Shown: one piece after another, positions 1-9,425 of the stretch
Layout of the letters: every line of letters starts with the position of its first letter
Numbering within the stretch: position 1 is the stretch's first letter
NCBI RefSeq assembly: GCF_037414475.1
Contig: NZ_CP147913.1
Span: forward strand, 8,504,501-8,568,500
Length of the DNA: 64,000 bases
Reading direction: 5' to 3'
Source of the DNA: Myxococcus stipitatus
GTDB lineage: Bacteria > Myxococcota > Myxococcia > Myxococcales > Myxococcaceae
The notes under the pieces: model-generated
Seen by the model: only the letters and a program-made list of their open reading frames with translations
Databases searched by the model: none
Told to the model about the DNA's origin: nothing
Program-made: the position numbers and the translations under genes

Positions 1-951
1 GCCGTGGAAGGCCCCCACCAGCGCGCCCGTCACCGCCGCGTGGACCTCCGTGTCTCCGCCTCGATGGACGACGTCGAGGAGGGCCGCCTCGGCGGTGGGG
101 GCGTGGAGCAATTCCCAGAAGGCCAGCCGGAAGGCGACGTGGATGGCGTGCTGCGCGCGGTGAAGGTGCAGCTCCGGCCCGTACAGGCGCGGGTCCTCGT
201 CCCGGGCACGCGCCAGGTCCTCGCGCAGCAGCGCGGAGGCGATGGCGACCTCCTGGACGTAGTCGGGCGCGGAGCGTCCGAGCGCCGCGCCGGCGACCAG
301 GATGCCTGACTCGGCGGCGGTGATGAGCTCGTCGGGCTTGAGGTCGGCGCCGCTGGTCACCGCCTTGGCGAGCGCGGCGGTGAAGGCGGCGCATGCGAGC
401 TGGCTGCGCGGATCGAAGTGGGTGAGCGCGGAATCTTCCAGCGCTGCGAGGGTGCGGGCCTTGGGGTCGTTCGCCAGGTACACACCCAACGGGGCGCTTC
501 TCGCCAGGCTGCCTGCGCCCGCGCTCTTGCGGAGGCCTCGCAGCCAGACTCGCCGCGCGGCGCCCAGGGGCGGCAGTCCGGCGTTGCACTCATCGAAGAC
601 TTCCTTCAGGGCCTCGCTGACCTCGAAGGCGTGGGGCTGCCAGGCGCGATATCGCCGCAAGGCATCCGCGCCGTCGTAGCGCTTGAGGTCCCGCAGACTG
701 TGTCCCAGGCAGCAGGCGAGCTGCACCTCCTCTGTCACCTGGCCCTTGCGCAGCCCGTGAGGGCCGCCTCCCGTCATGCGCGAGAAGGGTCCGTCCGCCA
801 TCGTGGGGAAGGGTGTGGATATCAACGGCCGGTGCGCGGTGGGCACCGAGAGCGCGTTGCCCACGGCGAGTCCCAGCAGGGCGCCCCGGCGTCGTTGGGC
901 GAGGAGGGGGTCGGGCCCTTGAGGGGCGTTGCGTCGGCGGGGCGGCGGCAT
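1..951 (-). CDS. ADP-ribosylglycohydrolase family protein (3' end outside window)
   Basis: Reading the minus strand from ATG at 951 gives about 317 uninterrupted codons that run off the left edge. The N-terminal part reads GALLGLAVGNALSVP, the usual opening of the DraG/ADP-ribosylglycohydrolase fold, followed by a TEEVQLACCLGHSL segment that corresponds to the first metal-binding T-(D/E)-D/E-T region. Near the edge the frame reads HRGGDTEVHAAVTGALVGAF, the GGDT(D) metal-binding motif followed by the GALxGA helix. Family members hydrolyse ADP-ribose from proteins, nucleic acids or small metabolites using two magnesium ions. The T(D/E)DT-type first motif is weak here (TEEV), so activity is not certain. 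A GTG at 966 is an alternative start. The gene is divergent from surE, with less than 80 bp between them. Confidence 0.85.
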   Translation of the reverse strand, partial: MPPPRRRNAPQGPDPLLAQRRRGALLGLAVGNALSVPTAHRPLISTPFPTMADGPFSRMTGGGPHGLRKGQVTEEVQLACCLGHSLRDLKRYDGADALRRYRAWQPHAFEVSEALKEVFDECNAGLPPLGAARRVWLRGLRKSAGAGSLARSAPLGVYLANDPKARTLAALEDSALTHFDPRSQLACAAFTAALAKAVTSGADLKPDELITAAESGILVAGAALGRSAPDYVQEVAIASALLREDLARARDEDPRLYGPELHLHRAQHAIHVAFRLAFWELLHAPTAEAALLDVVHRGGDTEVHAAVTGALVGAFHG

Positions 952-1029
952 TCGGCGGGTGGACACTGTAGCAGCGCCGCCCGCGAGCGTGCTTGCCCAC
1001 TCCGGGGGCCTCTTCTACAACCGCGCGCT

Positions 1030-1812
1030 ATGCCGAAACCGCGCATCCTCGTGTCCAACGACGACGGCTATTTCTCCGAAGGACTTCAGGCACTGGTGGA
1101 GGCGGTGAGTCCCCTGGGAGAAGTCTGGGTGGTGGCGCCGGACCGGGAGCAGAGCGCCGCGTCCCATGCCATCTCCCTGCACCGGCCCCTGCGCATCAAG
1201 GAGGTCCGGGAGCGGTGGTTCGCCGTGGATGGGACGCCGACCGACTGCGCTTATCTGGCCATCGTCCATCTCCTGAAGGATGCTCGCCCCACGCTCATGG
1301 TGTCCGGCATCAACCACGGTTCGAATCTGGCCGAAGACGTCACCTACTCGGGGACGGTGGCGGCGGCGATGGAGGGGGCCCTGTTGGGGATTCCCGCCAT
1401 CGCCTTCAGCCTCGTGGCCCGGGGGACGTTCGATTTCGCGCCCGCCGCCCGGTTCGCCCGGTCCATCGTGACGACCGCCCTGGAGCGCCCGCTGCCCCCT
1501 CGGATGTTGCTCAACGTGAACATCCCCGGCGGGGTGGAGCCGGACGGCTACAGCGTCACCCGGCTCGGACGCCACTCGTACGGGTACAGCGTGGTGGAGA
1601 AAGAGGACCCGCGCGGCCGGAAGTACTACTGGATTGGCGGCAGCGAGTATCAGCACGAGGACATTCCAGGCAGCGATTGCAACGCCGTGCATCTGGGCCG
1701 GCGGGTGTCGGTGACGCCGCTCCACCTGGACCTCACGGACCATGGCCGACTCGAGGACCTGGGAGGCTGGAGCCTCCAGGGCTACGCTCGACATGAGCCG
1801 GATGGTGCCTAG
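1030..1812 (+). CDS. surE: 5'/3'-nucleotidase SurE
   Basis: The 260-residue product matches SurE, a metal-dependent phosphatase that removes phosphate from nucleoside 5'- and 3'-monophosphates and is linked to stationary-phase survival. The N-terminus MPKPRILVSNDDGYFSEGL carries the paired aspartates that bind the metal. The SGINHGSNL segment near residues 92-100 holds the active-site Ser/Asn, and AxPDREQSAASHAISLHRPL lies near residue 40. The length is the usual 250-260. ATG at 1030 is chosen because the SurE fold begins directly there; the frame is open further upstream, but that part is antisense to the ADP-ribosylglycohydrolase gene. The next gene starts 3 bp after the stop, which suggests co-transcription. 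In many proteobacteria surE also sits beside a LysM/M23 lipoprotein gene (nlpD), as here. Confidence 0.95.
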   Translation: MPKPRILVSNDDGYFSEGLQALVEAVSPLGEVWVVAPDREQSAASHAISLHRPLRIKEVRERWFAVDGTPTDCAYLAIVHLLKDARPTLMVSGINHGSNLAEDVTYSGTVAAAMEGALLGIPAIAFSLVARGTFDFAPAARFARSIVTTALERPLPPRMLLNVNIPGGVEPDGYSVTRLGRHSYGYSVVEKEDPRGRKYYWIGGSEYQHEDIPGSDCNAVHLGRRVSVTPLHLDLTDHGRLEDLGGWSLQGYARHEPDGA

Positions 1813-1814
1813 CG

Positions 1815-2774
1815 TTGAGTCCGGGGACCTCCAGCCGAGCGTTCCGCTCGCTCCAGGTGGTGCTCTTGTCCGCGTTGTTCGCGGGCTGCGCGGTCACCCG
1901 AGCATCCGCTCCCGAGCCCGAGCTCACCCTGGAGGACTCACGGACCCCCACCTCCTCCCGCGCGGTGAGTTCGCAATCCGCGCGGGCAGGTGAGGCGCCC
2001 TCGGCCACGCCTGGCGGCACCTTCCCCTTCGCGCTGAGGTCGGCGCACGCGGAGCCGGAGCTGGTGTCCGTGCGCCACCGCGTCGCGCCCGGCGAAACGG
2101 TGTACCGCATCGCCAAGACGTACGGCCTCACGGTGGAGGAGCTCAAGGACGCCAACGGCATCAAGGACGTGCGGACCCTGTCCGTGGGGCAGGAGCTGAC
2201 GATTCCCGGCGTGGAGCGCAGCGTGCCGGTGGACGCCCCGGAGGCGTTGGCCGCCGAGGCGGACCCCGAGCCCGTGCGCACCTCCCGCGATGCTCCTCCC
2301 CGGCGCGGGGGGCCGGTCGTCGCCCGTCGTGAGGAGCCCCCTCGCCGGCCCGCGTCCCGTCCCGGCGCCGCGAGGCCCCGGCTGGCCACGCAGGGGATGA
2401 TTGACTGGCCCCTCAAGGGCGTCCTCTACGGCCGCTTCGGGAAGAAGGGCCGCGAGCCCCATGACGGCATCGACCTGGCCGCCCCCTCCGGAACTCCCGT
2501 GAAGACGGCCCAGGAGGGCACGGTGCTCTACGCCGGCGAGCAGCGCGGCTACGGCAACATCGTCATCGTCGAGCACTCCAACCGGCTCATCACGCTCTAC
2601 GCCCACAACCGCGACCTGCGCGTGCGCACCGGGCAGAAGGTCCGCAGGGAGCAGGTCATCGCCACCGTGGGTGAGTCTGGCAAGACGTCCGGTCCTCACC
2701 TGCATTTCGAGGTGCGCCTGGATGGCAAGCCCGTGGATCCGCTCGACTATCTGGGGCCGATGCCGTCCACGTAA
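1815..2774 (+). CDS. NlpD-like lipoprotein: LysM domain plus M23 peptidase domain
   Basis: The product is 319 residues and begins with TTG just after the surE stop. It has a lipoprotein signal (VVLLSALFAGC lipobox, Cys near residue 24), so it is probably anchored in the outer membrane. A LysM peptidoglycan-binding domain lies at about residues 76-130 (RHRVAPGETVYRIAKTYGLT). A Pro/Arg-rich linker follows, and then an M23/LytM-type domain from about residue 200 to 312. In M23 the zinc ligands sit in HxxxD and HLHF motifs; HDGIDLAAPSGTPV and GPHLHFEV are both present, so unlike classical NlpD this domain may be an active endopeptidase. In vivo it should cut, or activate cutting of, peptidoglycan cross-links during cell separation. 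The surE-nlpD order is conserved in proteobacteria and supports the assignment. Confidence 0.88.
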   Translation: MSPGTSSRAFRSLQVVLLSALFAGCAVTRASAPEPELTLEDSRTPTSSRAVSSQSARAGEAPSATPGGTFPFALRSAHAEPELVSVRHRVAPGETVYRIAKTYGLTVEELKDANGIKDVRTLSVGQELTIPGVERSVPVDAPEALAAEADPEPVRTSRDAPPRRGGPVVARREEPPRRPASRPGAARPRLATQGMIDWPLKGVLYGRFGKKGREPHDGIDLAAPSGTPVKTAQEGTVLYAGEQRGYGNIVIVEHSNRLITLYAHNRDLRVRTGQKVRREQVIATVGESGKTSGPHLHFEVRLDGKPVDPLDYLGPMPST

Positions 2775-2843
2775 GAGGGCGAGCGGGGAAGCGAGGTTCA
2801 GCGGCCTCCGAGCTTCGGGCAGGGAAGGGTAGAGTCCCGCGCC

Positions 2844-4052
2844 GTGCCGCGCTTCTTCACGTTGTTCGCCGTCCCGCTCGTGTTCCTGGCCCCATCCGCA
2901 TGGGCCCAGGTGTCGCCGGCCCCAGCACCGTCCGCCCCGTCCGTCTCCACTCCCGCCGAGGGGAACGGGACGCCCCCCGCGCCGTCCGCCCCGTCCGTCT
3001 CCACTCCCGCCGAGGGGAACAGGACGTCTCCTGCATCGCCCGACTCCGCGCCTCCCGCCGAGGGGAGTGGGACGTCTCCCGCGCCGACGCCCACGCCTGA
3101 AGAGGCGCCGCTCAGCGTCGCGGTGCTCGCCTTCGACGCCAATCCTTCCGCGCGGGATTCGGTGGTGGGCGTCACCTCGCTCGTCACCTCGCGGATGGCG
3201 GAGTCCCCGCGCTTGTGGGTCGTCTCGCAGCGGGATGTCGACGCATCGCTCGATGAAACGAAGCGGCATCTGCTCGCGGAGCTCAAGTCGTGTGAGCGAG
3301 GTGAGTGCCTCAAGGAACTCGCCGCGCTCACGGGCGCGCGCTTCGTCGTCACCGGCCGCGTGGACCGCTTCGGCGACACGTACCTGCTCAGCGCCAACCT
3401 GGTGGACACGGAGAGGGGACAGAGCCTGTCGACCCCTCGCGCCGAGGCACCCCAGGCGGACTCGTTGTTCCCCGCCGTGTACGCCGTCGCGGACGCGCTG
3501 GTCGTCGAGCTCCTCCAGCCGGGTTCGGGGCAGGGGGCGCGTCCGCTCATCGGGGGGGCGCCTCGGGTAGGCGGGGGAGGCCTCTCGCTGGGCCTGCGCA
3601 TCAACAACAACTTCGTCGAGAAGCTGTCCGCCCTCAATCCCGGCGGTGACCTCGAGGTGGGCTACTGGTTCCACCCCGAGTGGCTGGGCTTCATCCAGGT
3701 GGGCTTCTCCTACGTGCACTCCACCACCGAGGGCGCGAAGGGCGGCCTCAACGTCCTCCCCAGCGTCGTCGGCGCGCGGCACTACCACAACGTGGAGAGC
3801 TCGCTGCGCCCCTACTGGGGCTTTGGCCTGGGCGTGCAGCTCTCCTTCGGAGACTTCGGCATCTTCCAGTCCACGGGGGCCTTGCCCACCGTCGTCGGCT
3901 TCATCGGACTGGAGTACCTCATCGCCGGCCACGTGGGCGTCCAGTTGGAGGCCGGAACGAACGTGGCCCAGGCGGTGCTGGGCCTCGCGGATTCCAAGCT
4001 GGGGGATGGTCTCAATCTGGACCTCAACCTGGGCATCGCGTACCACTTCTAG
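2844..4052 (+). CDS. secreted two-domain envelope protein, function unknown
   Basis: A 402-residue protein starting at GTG 2844 with a clear signal peptide (LFAVPLVFLAPSAWAQ). Residues about 22-75 are a Pro/Ser/Ala-rich linker built from imperfect repeats of PSAPSVSTPAEGN; the DNA is repeated too. Residues about 85-220 (LSVAVLAFDANPSARDSVVG and GARFVVTGRVDRFGDTYLLS) resemble the alpha/beta domain of CsgG/FlgO/TolB-N type proteins that read as 'GTP-less' periplasmic domains. The last 150 residues alternate glycine, aromatic and polar residues and end in LNLGIAYHF, typical of an outer-membrane beta-barrel with a terminal Phe. I infer a periplasmic domain tethered by a small barrel. No enzyme motif is visible. 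It may be in one unit with the TPR lipoprotein that starts 14 bp downstream. Confidence 0.75.
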   Translation: MPRFFTLFAVPLVFLAPSAWAQVSPAPAPSAPSVSTPAEGNGTPPAPSAPSVSTPAEGNRTSPASPDSAPPAEGSGTSPAPTPTPEEAPLSVAVLAFDANPSARDSVVGVTSLVTSRMAESPRLWVVSQRDVDASLDETKRHLLAELKSCERGECLKELAALTGARFVVTGRVDRFGDTYLLSANLVDTERGQSLSTPRAEAPQADSLFPAVYAVADALVVELLQPGSGQGARPLIGGAPRVGGGGLSLGLRINNNFVEKLSALNPGGDLEVGYWFHPEWLGFIQVGFSYVHSTTEGAKGGLNVLPSVVGARHYHNVESSLRPYWGFGLGVQLSFGDFGIFQSTGALPTVVGFIGLEYLIAGHVGVQLEAGTNVAQAVLGLADSKLGDGLNLDLNLGIAYHF

Positions 4053-4066
4053 GATTTGGAGCTGCC

Positions 4067-5206
4067 ATGAACCCGCGCCTGCGCGCCTTGCCGCTGATTG
4101 CCCTGCTCGCCTCCGCCGCGTGTGACGACCGTCCCAAGGTGACGCCGAAGGACCACGCGGAGGGTCTCTACGTCAAAGGCACCTCCGAGTACCTCCAGGG
4201 CCAGTTCGAGGCCGCGCTCGCCTCGTACGAGCAGATGCGCGCCCTGGCCCCCAATGACCCGCGCCTGCCCGCTGCCCGGGGCGAGGTCTTCCTCTCCACC
4301 GGCAAGCTCGCCGAGGCCGCCGCCGAGTTCGAGGCCGCCCTCAAGCTGGAGCCCAAGCGCTCCACGAACTGGAGCCGGTTGGGCTTCGTCCAGGCCCAGC
4401 TCGGCCGCACCGAGGAGGCCATGGGGTCCTTGCGCAAGGCCGTGGCCCTCTATCCCAACGACTCCAACGCGCTGGAACAGTTGGCCGAAATCCACCTCAA
4501 GAAGGGGGAGCAGGACGAGGCCATCCGTCACTTCACCCTGGCCGCCGGGGCCGCCGCCTCGAGCGAGGCGAAGTCCGAGCTCCTCCTGCGCGCGTTCGAC
4601 GTGCTCGGCAAGCAGGGGCGGCACGCGGAGCTGCTCGCGCTCTCGCAGAAGTCCGTGAACGAAGGCGTGCGCTCCTCCGGGGTGTTCACCGCGCTGGGAG
4701 ATTCACTGGTGCGCGCCGGCAAGCTCGCCGAGGCCGCCGCCGCCTATCAGGAGGCCGCGAGCCTGTCGCCCAGGGACCCGACGCTCTGGGAGTTGGTGGG
4801 CACCATCCACCTGCAGCGGGACAAGCCTGGGGATGCCATCGCCGCCTTCAAGGAGTCCCTGCGCGTGAAGGACCGCGCCGTCGTCCACGTGGCGCTGGCG
4901 CGAATCCAGCTCGCCATGAAGAGCCAACTGGGCGCGGAGCAGGAACTCGCGGCGGCCCTGGAGTCCGTGCAGGGCAACGACGTGCGCGAGCTGCGAGAGC
5001 TGGCCGACCTGCTCGTCACCATGGGGCGCAAGGCGGACGCGCTGCGCATCCTGGCCAACCTGAGCGCCGAGCACGACCTGGTGAAGGACGTCGACCTCCA
5101 GCTCGCCACGGCGAAGCTCGCCCACGAGCTGAAGGACGTGGCCCTGCAGACCGCCGCGTGTGCTCGCGCCGCCGCCGCGGACCCTCGCGTGAAGAAGTGC
5201 CCCTGA
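4067..5206 (+). CDS. TPR-repeat lipoprotein
   Basis: A 379-residue protein beginning at ATG 4067. The N-terminus RALPLIALLASAACDD is a lipoprotein signal with the lipobox Cys near residue 19. The rest is made of consecutive TPR helices, for example GTSEYLQGQFEAALASYEQM, AARGEVFLSTGKLAEAAAEF and LEQLAEIHLKKGEQDEAIRH, roughly eight to ten units spanning residues 35-370. TPR lipoproteins act as scaffolds for periplasmic complexes; no substrate can be named. It follows the preceding envelope protein by 14 bp and converges on lexA. The open frame extends upstream, but the signal peptide fixes the start. Confidence 0.85.
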   Translation: MNPRLRALPLIALLASAACDDRPKVTPKDHAEGLYVKGTSEYLQGQFEAALASYEQMRALAPNDPRLPAARGEVFLSTGKLAEAAAEFEAALKLEPKRSTNWSRLGFVQAQLGRTEEAMGSLRKAVALYPNDSNALEQLAEIHLKKGEQDEAIRHFTLAAGAAASSEAKSELLLRAFDVLGKQGRHAELLALSQKSVNEGVRSSGVFTALGDSLVRAGKLAEAAAAYQEAASLSPRDPTLWELVGTIHLQRDKPGDAIAAFKESLRVKDRAVVHVALARIQLAMKSQLGAEQELAAALESVQGNDVRELRELADLLVTMGRKADALRILANLSAEHDLVKDVDLQLATAKLAHELKDVALQTAACARAAAADPRVKKCP

Positions 5207-5227
5207 GCCACGCGGGCCCAGGGGCGG

Positions 5228-5251
5228 AGGGCGGCTACGCGCGGCCGCCCT
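5228..5251. terminator. hairpin between convergent TPR gene and lexA
   Basis: An 8-bp perfect inverted repeat (AGGGCGGC / GCCGCCCT) with an 8-nt loop lies where the two convergent genes end; it overlaps the last codons of lexA. No T-run follows, so its role as a terminator is only plausible. Confidence 0.3.
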
Positions 5252-5900
5252 GCATCTTGCGGTACACGCCCACCACGAGGCCCAGAATCATCGTCGAGCG
5301 GAACTCCGTCCGGCTCACGTAGATGGGCTGCATGGTGGCGTTCGCCGGCTGGAAGCGGATGCGGTCGCCTTCCGGGTAGTAGCGCTTCACCGTGGCCTCG
5401 TCCTCGATGAGCGCCACCACGATGTCGCCCGGTTGGGCCGCCGGCGTCTTCTTCACGAAGAGGTAGTCGCCGTCGTGGATGCCGTCGTCAATCATCGACT
5501 GGCCCTTCACCCTCAGGGCGAAGACCTCCCGGCCGTTGACGCCTCCCAGGAGGAAGCTGTCAATCTTGACCGAGTCCTCCATGTGCTCCTGCGCGAGCAG
5601 GGGGGCGCCCGCCGCCACCTTGCCCAGCAGGGGCACCTCAATCATCCCCGCATCCCGCTTGGCCCCCAGCCCCAGCAGCAGCCGGGCTCGCTTGGTGGGC
5701 ACCAGCGAGCGGCTCTGCTGCTCGCCGCGGTTCAGGTAGCCCTTGCGCTCCAGCGCCTTGAGGTGGTCGTTCACCCCGTTGGTGGAGCGGATGTCCATGT
5801 GCTCGCCAATCTCCCGAATCGTCGGCGGGAAACCGCGAGTCTCGGTCTCCTTGACGATGAAGCTGAGAATCTCGCGCTGGCGGTCCGTCAGCTCTTCCAT
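5235..5900 (-). CDS. lexA: SOS-response repressor LexA
   Basis: A 221-residue LexA. Residues 1-65 form the winged helix-turn-helix DNA-binding domain ([32 protein letters not shown]). Residues about 90-215 are the S24 self-cleavage domain: the cleavage site is in [12 protein letters not shown] (Ala-Gly bond), the catalytic Ser is in [11 protein letters not shown] and the catalytic Lys is in [10 protein letters not shown]. RecA filaments trigger autocleavage and derepress DNA repair genes. ATG 5900 is chosen because the HTH domain begins there; the frame is open 40 codons further upstream, through the promoter. A LexA-box-like site 74 bp upstream suggests autoregulation. The gene is divergent from the large hybrid kinase. 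Confidence 0.96.
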   Translation of the reverse strand: MEELTDRQREILSFIVKETETRGFPPTIREIGEHMDIRSTNGVNDHLKALERKGYLNRGEQQSRSLVPTKRARLLLGLGAKRDAGMIEVPLLGKVAAGAPLLAQEHMEDSVKIDSFLLGGVNGREVFALRVKGQSMIDDGIHDGDYLFVKKTPAAQPGDIVVALIEDEATVKRYYPEGDRIRFQPANATMQPIYVSRTEFRSTMILGLVVGVYRKMQGGRA

Positions 5901-5973
5901 GCGCTCCCTCGCTCGGCCGGCCTGATTCCCTTGGGACAGTTCCCCAGGCAACAGGCTTTCAGTGTCCACTTTC

Positions 5974-5990
5974 CCTGAACATACGTGTAG
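5974..5990 (-). promoter_or_regulatory. putative LexA operator (Myxococcus-type LexA box)
   Basis: On the minus strand this reads CTACACGTATGTTCAGG. It fits the published Myxococcus xanthus LexA consensus CTRHAMRYBYGTTCAGS at 16 of 17 positions as I recall that consensus. It lies in the lexA leader, as expected for autoregulation. A weaker GTTCAG half-site occurs about 15 bp further upstream. The placement and match are seen; binding is inferred. Confidence 0.65.
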
Positions 5991-6029
5991 AGTCAATGCG
6001 TTCAGTGTCCCACTGCGCACTGCGAGTGC

Positions 6030-9000
6030 GTGCCGAACTTTTCGGCATTCTCAGTTCTTGAGGGCAGGAGACGATCTCGACGTACAATTCCGCCTGCTTT
6101 GTCCGAGCTCCGCCACACGCTGCTCTTCGTCGACGATGAGGCCGACGTCCTGGACATCCTGTCGCGGATGTTTCAGCGCCGGTATCGCGTCCTCACGGCC
6201 CTGAGTGGTCAGGCCGCATTGGAAGTCCTCCGCCGCGAGCAGGTGGACGTGCTCGTCACGGACCAGCGGATGCCTGAGATGACGGGCATCGAGCTGGCGG
6301 CGACGGCGCGCGCCGAGGGCTTCGATGTCACGACGCTGTTGTTGACGGGGTTCACGGACCCCGACGACCTCATCGCGGCCATCAACCAGGGGCAGGTGTA
6401 CCGGTACATCACCAAGCCCTGGGACGTGAACGACCTGCTCATCACCGTGAAGAACGCGGTGGAGTACACGCAGCTGCGGCGCGACAAGGAGCGGCTCATC
6501 CGCCAGCTCCATCAGCGCGTGGAAGCGCTGTTCGTGTTGTACGAGGTGAGCCGGGCGAGCGCGAACGACCCGGCCAGCTACGACAACATCATCGACCGCG
6601 TGCTCATCGCGGTGGCGCGCGTGCTGCCGTACGACTGCGGCGCGGCGCTCATCGCCCCGGACGAGTCCCGCAGCGCGACGTTGCGGCTTCGCTGCCATGG
6701 CACCGTGGGCGAGCAGGCGCTGTTGGGCGTGAAGGAGTCGATGCTCGGCGCGTACCGCAAGAGCAGCGGCCTGTTGTTGCCGGAGGACCGGGTCATCACC
6801 CGCGTGGCCGGGACGACGACGCAGGACGCGGCGGCGCCGGCGGTGTACCCCAGCCAGCTCACGGTGAACCTGGTGGCCGGAGGCCGCCCGGTGGGCATGT
6901 TGTCGCTCTTCAGCCAGCGCGCGGACGCCTTCACCGAGGACGACGGTGTGCTGCTGGATGTGCTCGCCAACCAGACGGCGGATGCCATCCAGTCCCTGCG
7001 CTCGGCGGAGGAAGAGGCCCGCCACCGCATGGAGCGGATGGTGGAGTCCATGGCCGACGGCGTGGTGCTCACCGACGAGAAGAACGACATCGTGGTGATG
7101 AACCCCGCGGCGCGGCGCCTGTTGCGCGTGGGGGACGACCCGGCCGACCACACCAGCCGGATGATGGAGGAGCGGCTGGGCTTCCAGCCCTTCCACCTGG
7201 TGCGAGGCTGGGAGTACAGCGGCACGCAGGTGCTGCGCGAGGAGGTGAAGCTCTTCGACCGCCACGTGCAGACGACCACCACCCCGGTGAGCGACGCGCG
7301 CGGGACGCTGCGCGGCGTGTGCGTGGTGCTGCGCGACATCACCGACCAGAAGCGCCTGGAGGAGCGCAAGGACGAGTTCGTCTCCATGGTGAGCCACGAG
7401 CTGCGCACGCCGCTCACGTCCATCTCCGGCGCGCTGGACCTGGTGCTCAACTTCATGGCGGGCGACATCAACGAGCGGCAGCGCCGCTACCTGTCGCTCG
7501 CGAGGGACTCGACGGAGAAGCTCAACACCATCGTCGATGACCTGCTGGACCTGTCGAAGTTCGCCAAGGGCCGCCTGCGGATGAACTTCGAGGTGGCCTA
7601 CCTGGACGAGCTCGTCCAGCGCGTGGTGGAGAAGTACGGCCCGGCCTTTGGTGAGAAGCGCGTGTTGGTGACGTCGCGCCTGCCGCGCCATCCGCTGCGC
7701 TGCATCGCGGACCCGAACCGGCTCAACCAGGTCCTCAACAACCTGCTCAACAACGCGGTGAAGTTCACCCCGGAGGGCGGCGAGGTGCGCGTGGAGCTGC
7801 ACGCCACGTCCAGCCTCCCCGGCTACGTGGTGCTCTCCTGCTGGAACAGCGGAGACCCCATCGCCGAGGACAGCCTGGAGCGCATCTTCGACCGCTTCGA
7901 GCAGGCGCGCACCAAGGCCAACCGCACCGTGCGTGGTACGGGCCTGGGGCTGGCCATCTGCCGCAACATCGTCGAGGCCCACGGCGGGCGCATCTGGTGC
8001 GAGCCGTGTACGGACGGCGTGCGCTTCATGGCGGTGCTGCCCACCGAGCCGCCGCCGGAGCTGCGGCAGACGGACGACTCGGCGGACGTGCCGGGCCCTC
8101 GCAGGCGCGAGAGCCGGGGGCGGGTGCTGGTCATCGAGGGCGAGGCGGAGGTGGGCTACATCGCCAAGGCCCTGATGTCCGCGCGCGGCTACGAAGTGCG
8201 GCTGGCCTTCAACGCCGAGGAGGGCCTGGCGAGCGCCCGCAAGCACCATCCGGACATGGTGCTGGTGTCCGTGCGGCTGCCGGACGTGGACGGGCTGCGG
8301 CTGGCGGAGATCCTCCGGCATGACCCGGAGACGCGCCGCGCGCCGCTGCTGTTGACGTCCGCCTTCGACGAGCGTCAGCGCGCCTTCCGCGCCGGCGCGG
8401 ATGCGTTCCTGGTGCGGCCGCTGACGCCGGACAAGCTCCTGGCGACGGTGGACTCGCTGGTGCGCGGCCGGGCGGGCCCCGCGCATGGGCGCGTGCTGGT
8501 GGTGGACGACGACCAGAAGATCGCCGCCATCTGCCGCGAGGTGCTGGAGAACATCGGCTTCGACGTGATGGTGGCGGGCTCGCTGGACGAGGGGCGCCGC
8601 TCCCTGCGCGAGCGCCGGCCGGACGTCATCCTGCTGGACGTGACGCTGCCGGACGGGGACGGCTTCCTGTTCCTGGAGGAGATCAAGGCCGAGCGCGCCA
8701 GCGGCCACATCTCCGTCATCTTCATCTCCGCGCGCGCCGAGACGTCGTCGAAGGTTCGCGCCCTCAAGCTGGGCGGCGATGACTACCTCACCAAGCCCTT
8801 CGACGCGCTGGAGCTGGGGGCCCGGGTGGAGAGCGTGCTGCGCCGCAAGGAGCAGGAGCTGTCGGCCTCGCCCACGACGCAGCTGCCGGGCTCCACCGCC
8901 ATCGAGCGCGAGGTGCAGCGGCGGCTGGTGGCGCGGCGTCCCTTCGCGTTCTGTTACCTGGACCTGGACAACCTCAAGGCCTACAACGACTACTACGGCT

Positions 9001-9425
9001 TCGCGAAGGCGGACGGCGTCGTGCGTCAGACGGGCGACCTGATGCGTGAAATCTTCGCGCAGGAAGGGGTGCCCGGAGACTTCCTGGGCCACGTCGCCGG
9101 AGACGACTTCGTCTTCATCGCGTCGCCGGAGTCGGTGGACCGCGTCTGCCAGACGGCCATCGAGACCTTTGACCGCATCATCCCGCTCTACTACGACCGG
9201 CAGGACCGGGAGCGGGGCCACATCGAGGCCGAGGACCGCTTCGGAGAGCGCCGCCGCTTCCCCATCATGAGCGTGTCCATTGTCGCGGTGATGACCGACG
9301 GCACCCAGGACCACGCGGAGCTGGCGCGTCGTGCGGCGGACATGAAGAAGCGCGCCAAGGCGATTCAGGGCTCGGTCTACCTGCGCAGCGACCGGGAGCA
9401 GGTGGTACGCTCCGTCGCCGGGTGA
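6030..9425 (+). CDS. multi-receiver hybrid histidine kinase with C-terminal GGDEF-like domain
   Basis: A 1131-residue cytoplasmic signalling protein with no membrane segments. Order: receiver 1 at about residues 30-150 (LFVDDE, phosphosite in [12 protein letters not shown], Lys in YITKPW); GAF at about 175-330; PAS at about 335-445; HisKA with the phospho-His near 456 ([11 protein letters not shown]); HATPase_c to about 690 ([23 protein letters not shown]); a second receiver at about 695-800 whose phosphosite Asp is Ser ([11 protein letters not shown]) and whose Lys is Arg (LVRPL), so it is a pseudoreceiver; a third, intact receiver at about 820-940 ([18 protein letters not shown]); and a GGDEF-like domain at about 960-1110 whose signature is AGDDF. 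It probably integrates phosphorelay with c-di-GMP-related output. The start is uncertain: GTG 6030 or TTG 6099. The following kinase overlaps by 4 bp, so the two are likely co-transcribed. Confidence 0.88.
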   Translation: MPNFSAFSVLEGRRRSRRTIPPALSELRHTLLFVDDEADVLDILSRMFQRRYRVLTALSGQAALEVLRREQVDVLVTDQRMPEMTGIELAATARAEGFDVTTLLLTGFTDPDDLIAAINQGQVYRYITKPWDVNDLLITVKNAVEYTQLRRDKERLIRQLHQRVEALFVLYEVSRASANDPASYDNIIDRVLIAVARVLPYDCGAALIAPDESRSATLRLRCHGTVGEQALLGVKESMLGAYRKSSGLLLPEDRVITRVAGTTTQDAAAPAVYPSQLTVNLVAGGRPVGMLSLFSQRADAFTEDDGVLLDVLANQTADAIQSLRSAEEEARHRMERMVESMADGVVLTDEKNDIVVMNPAARRLLRVGDDPADHTSRMMEERLGFQPFHLVRGWEYSGTQVLREEVKLFDRHVQTTTTPVSDARGTLRGVCVVLRDITDQKRLEERKDEFVSMVSHELRTPLTSISGALDLVLNFMAGDINERQRRYLSLARDSTEKLNTIVDDLLDLSKFAKGRLRMNFEVAYLDELVQRVVEKYGPAFGEKRVLVTSRLPRHPLRCIADPNRLNQVLNNLLNNAVKFTPEGGEVRVELHATSSLPGYVVLSCWNSGDPIAEDSLERIFDRFEQARTKANRTVRGTGLGLAICRNIVEAHGGRIWCEPCTDGVRFMAVLPTEPPPELRQTDDSADVPGPRRRESRGRVLVIEGEAEVGYIAKALMSARGYEVRLAFNAEEGLASARKHHPDMVLVSVRLPDVDGLRLAEILRHDPETRRAPLLLTSAFDERQRAFRAGADAFLVRPLTPDKLLATVDSLVRGRAGPAHGRVLVVDDDQKIAAICREVLENIGFDVMVAGSLDEGRRSLRERRPDVILLDVTLPDGDGFLFLEEIKAERASGHISVIFISARAETSSKVRALKLGGDDYLTKPFDALELGARVESVLRRKEQELSASPTTQLPGSTAIEREVQRRLVARRPFAFCYLDLDNLKAYNDYYGFAKADGVVRQTGDLMREIFAQEGVPGDFLGHVAGDDFVFIASPESVDRVCQTAIETFDRIIPLYYDRQDRERGHIEAEDRFGERRRFPIMSVSIVAVMTDGTQDHAELARRAADMKKRAKAIQGSVYLRSDREQVVRSVAG

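Noticed and set aside
1-1029. Plus-strand frame leading into surE
   Set aside because: The minus strand encodes an ADP-ribosylglycohydrolase; SurE homology starts only at 1030.
6051-9314. Very long open frame (over 1000 codons) on the minus strand opposite the hybrid kinase
   Set aside because: High GC keeps the antisense frame open; the translation is His/Arg/Ala-rich with no domain, while the plus strand encodes a textbook hybrid kinase.
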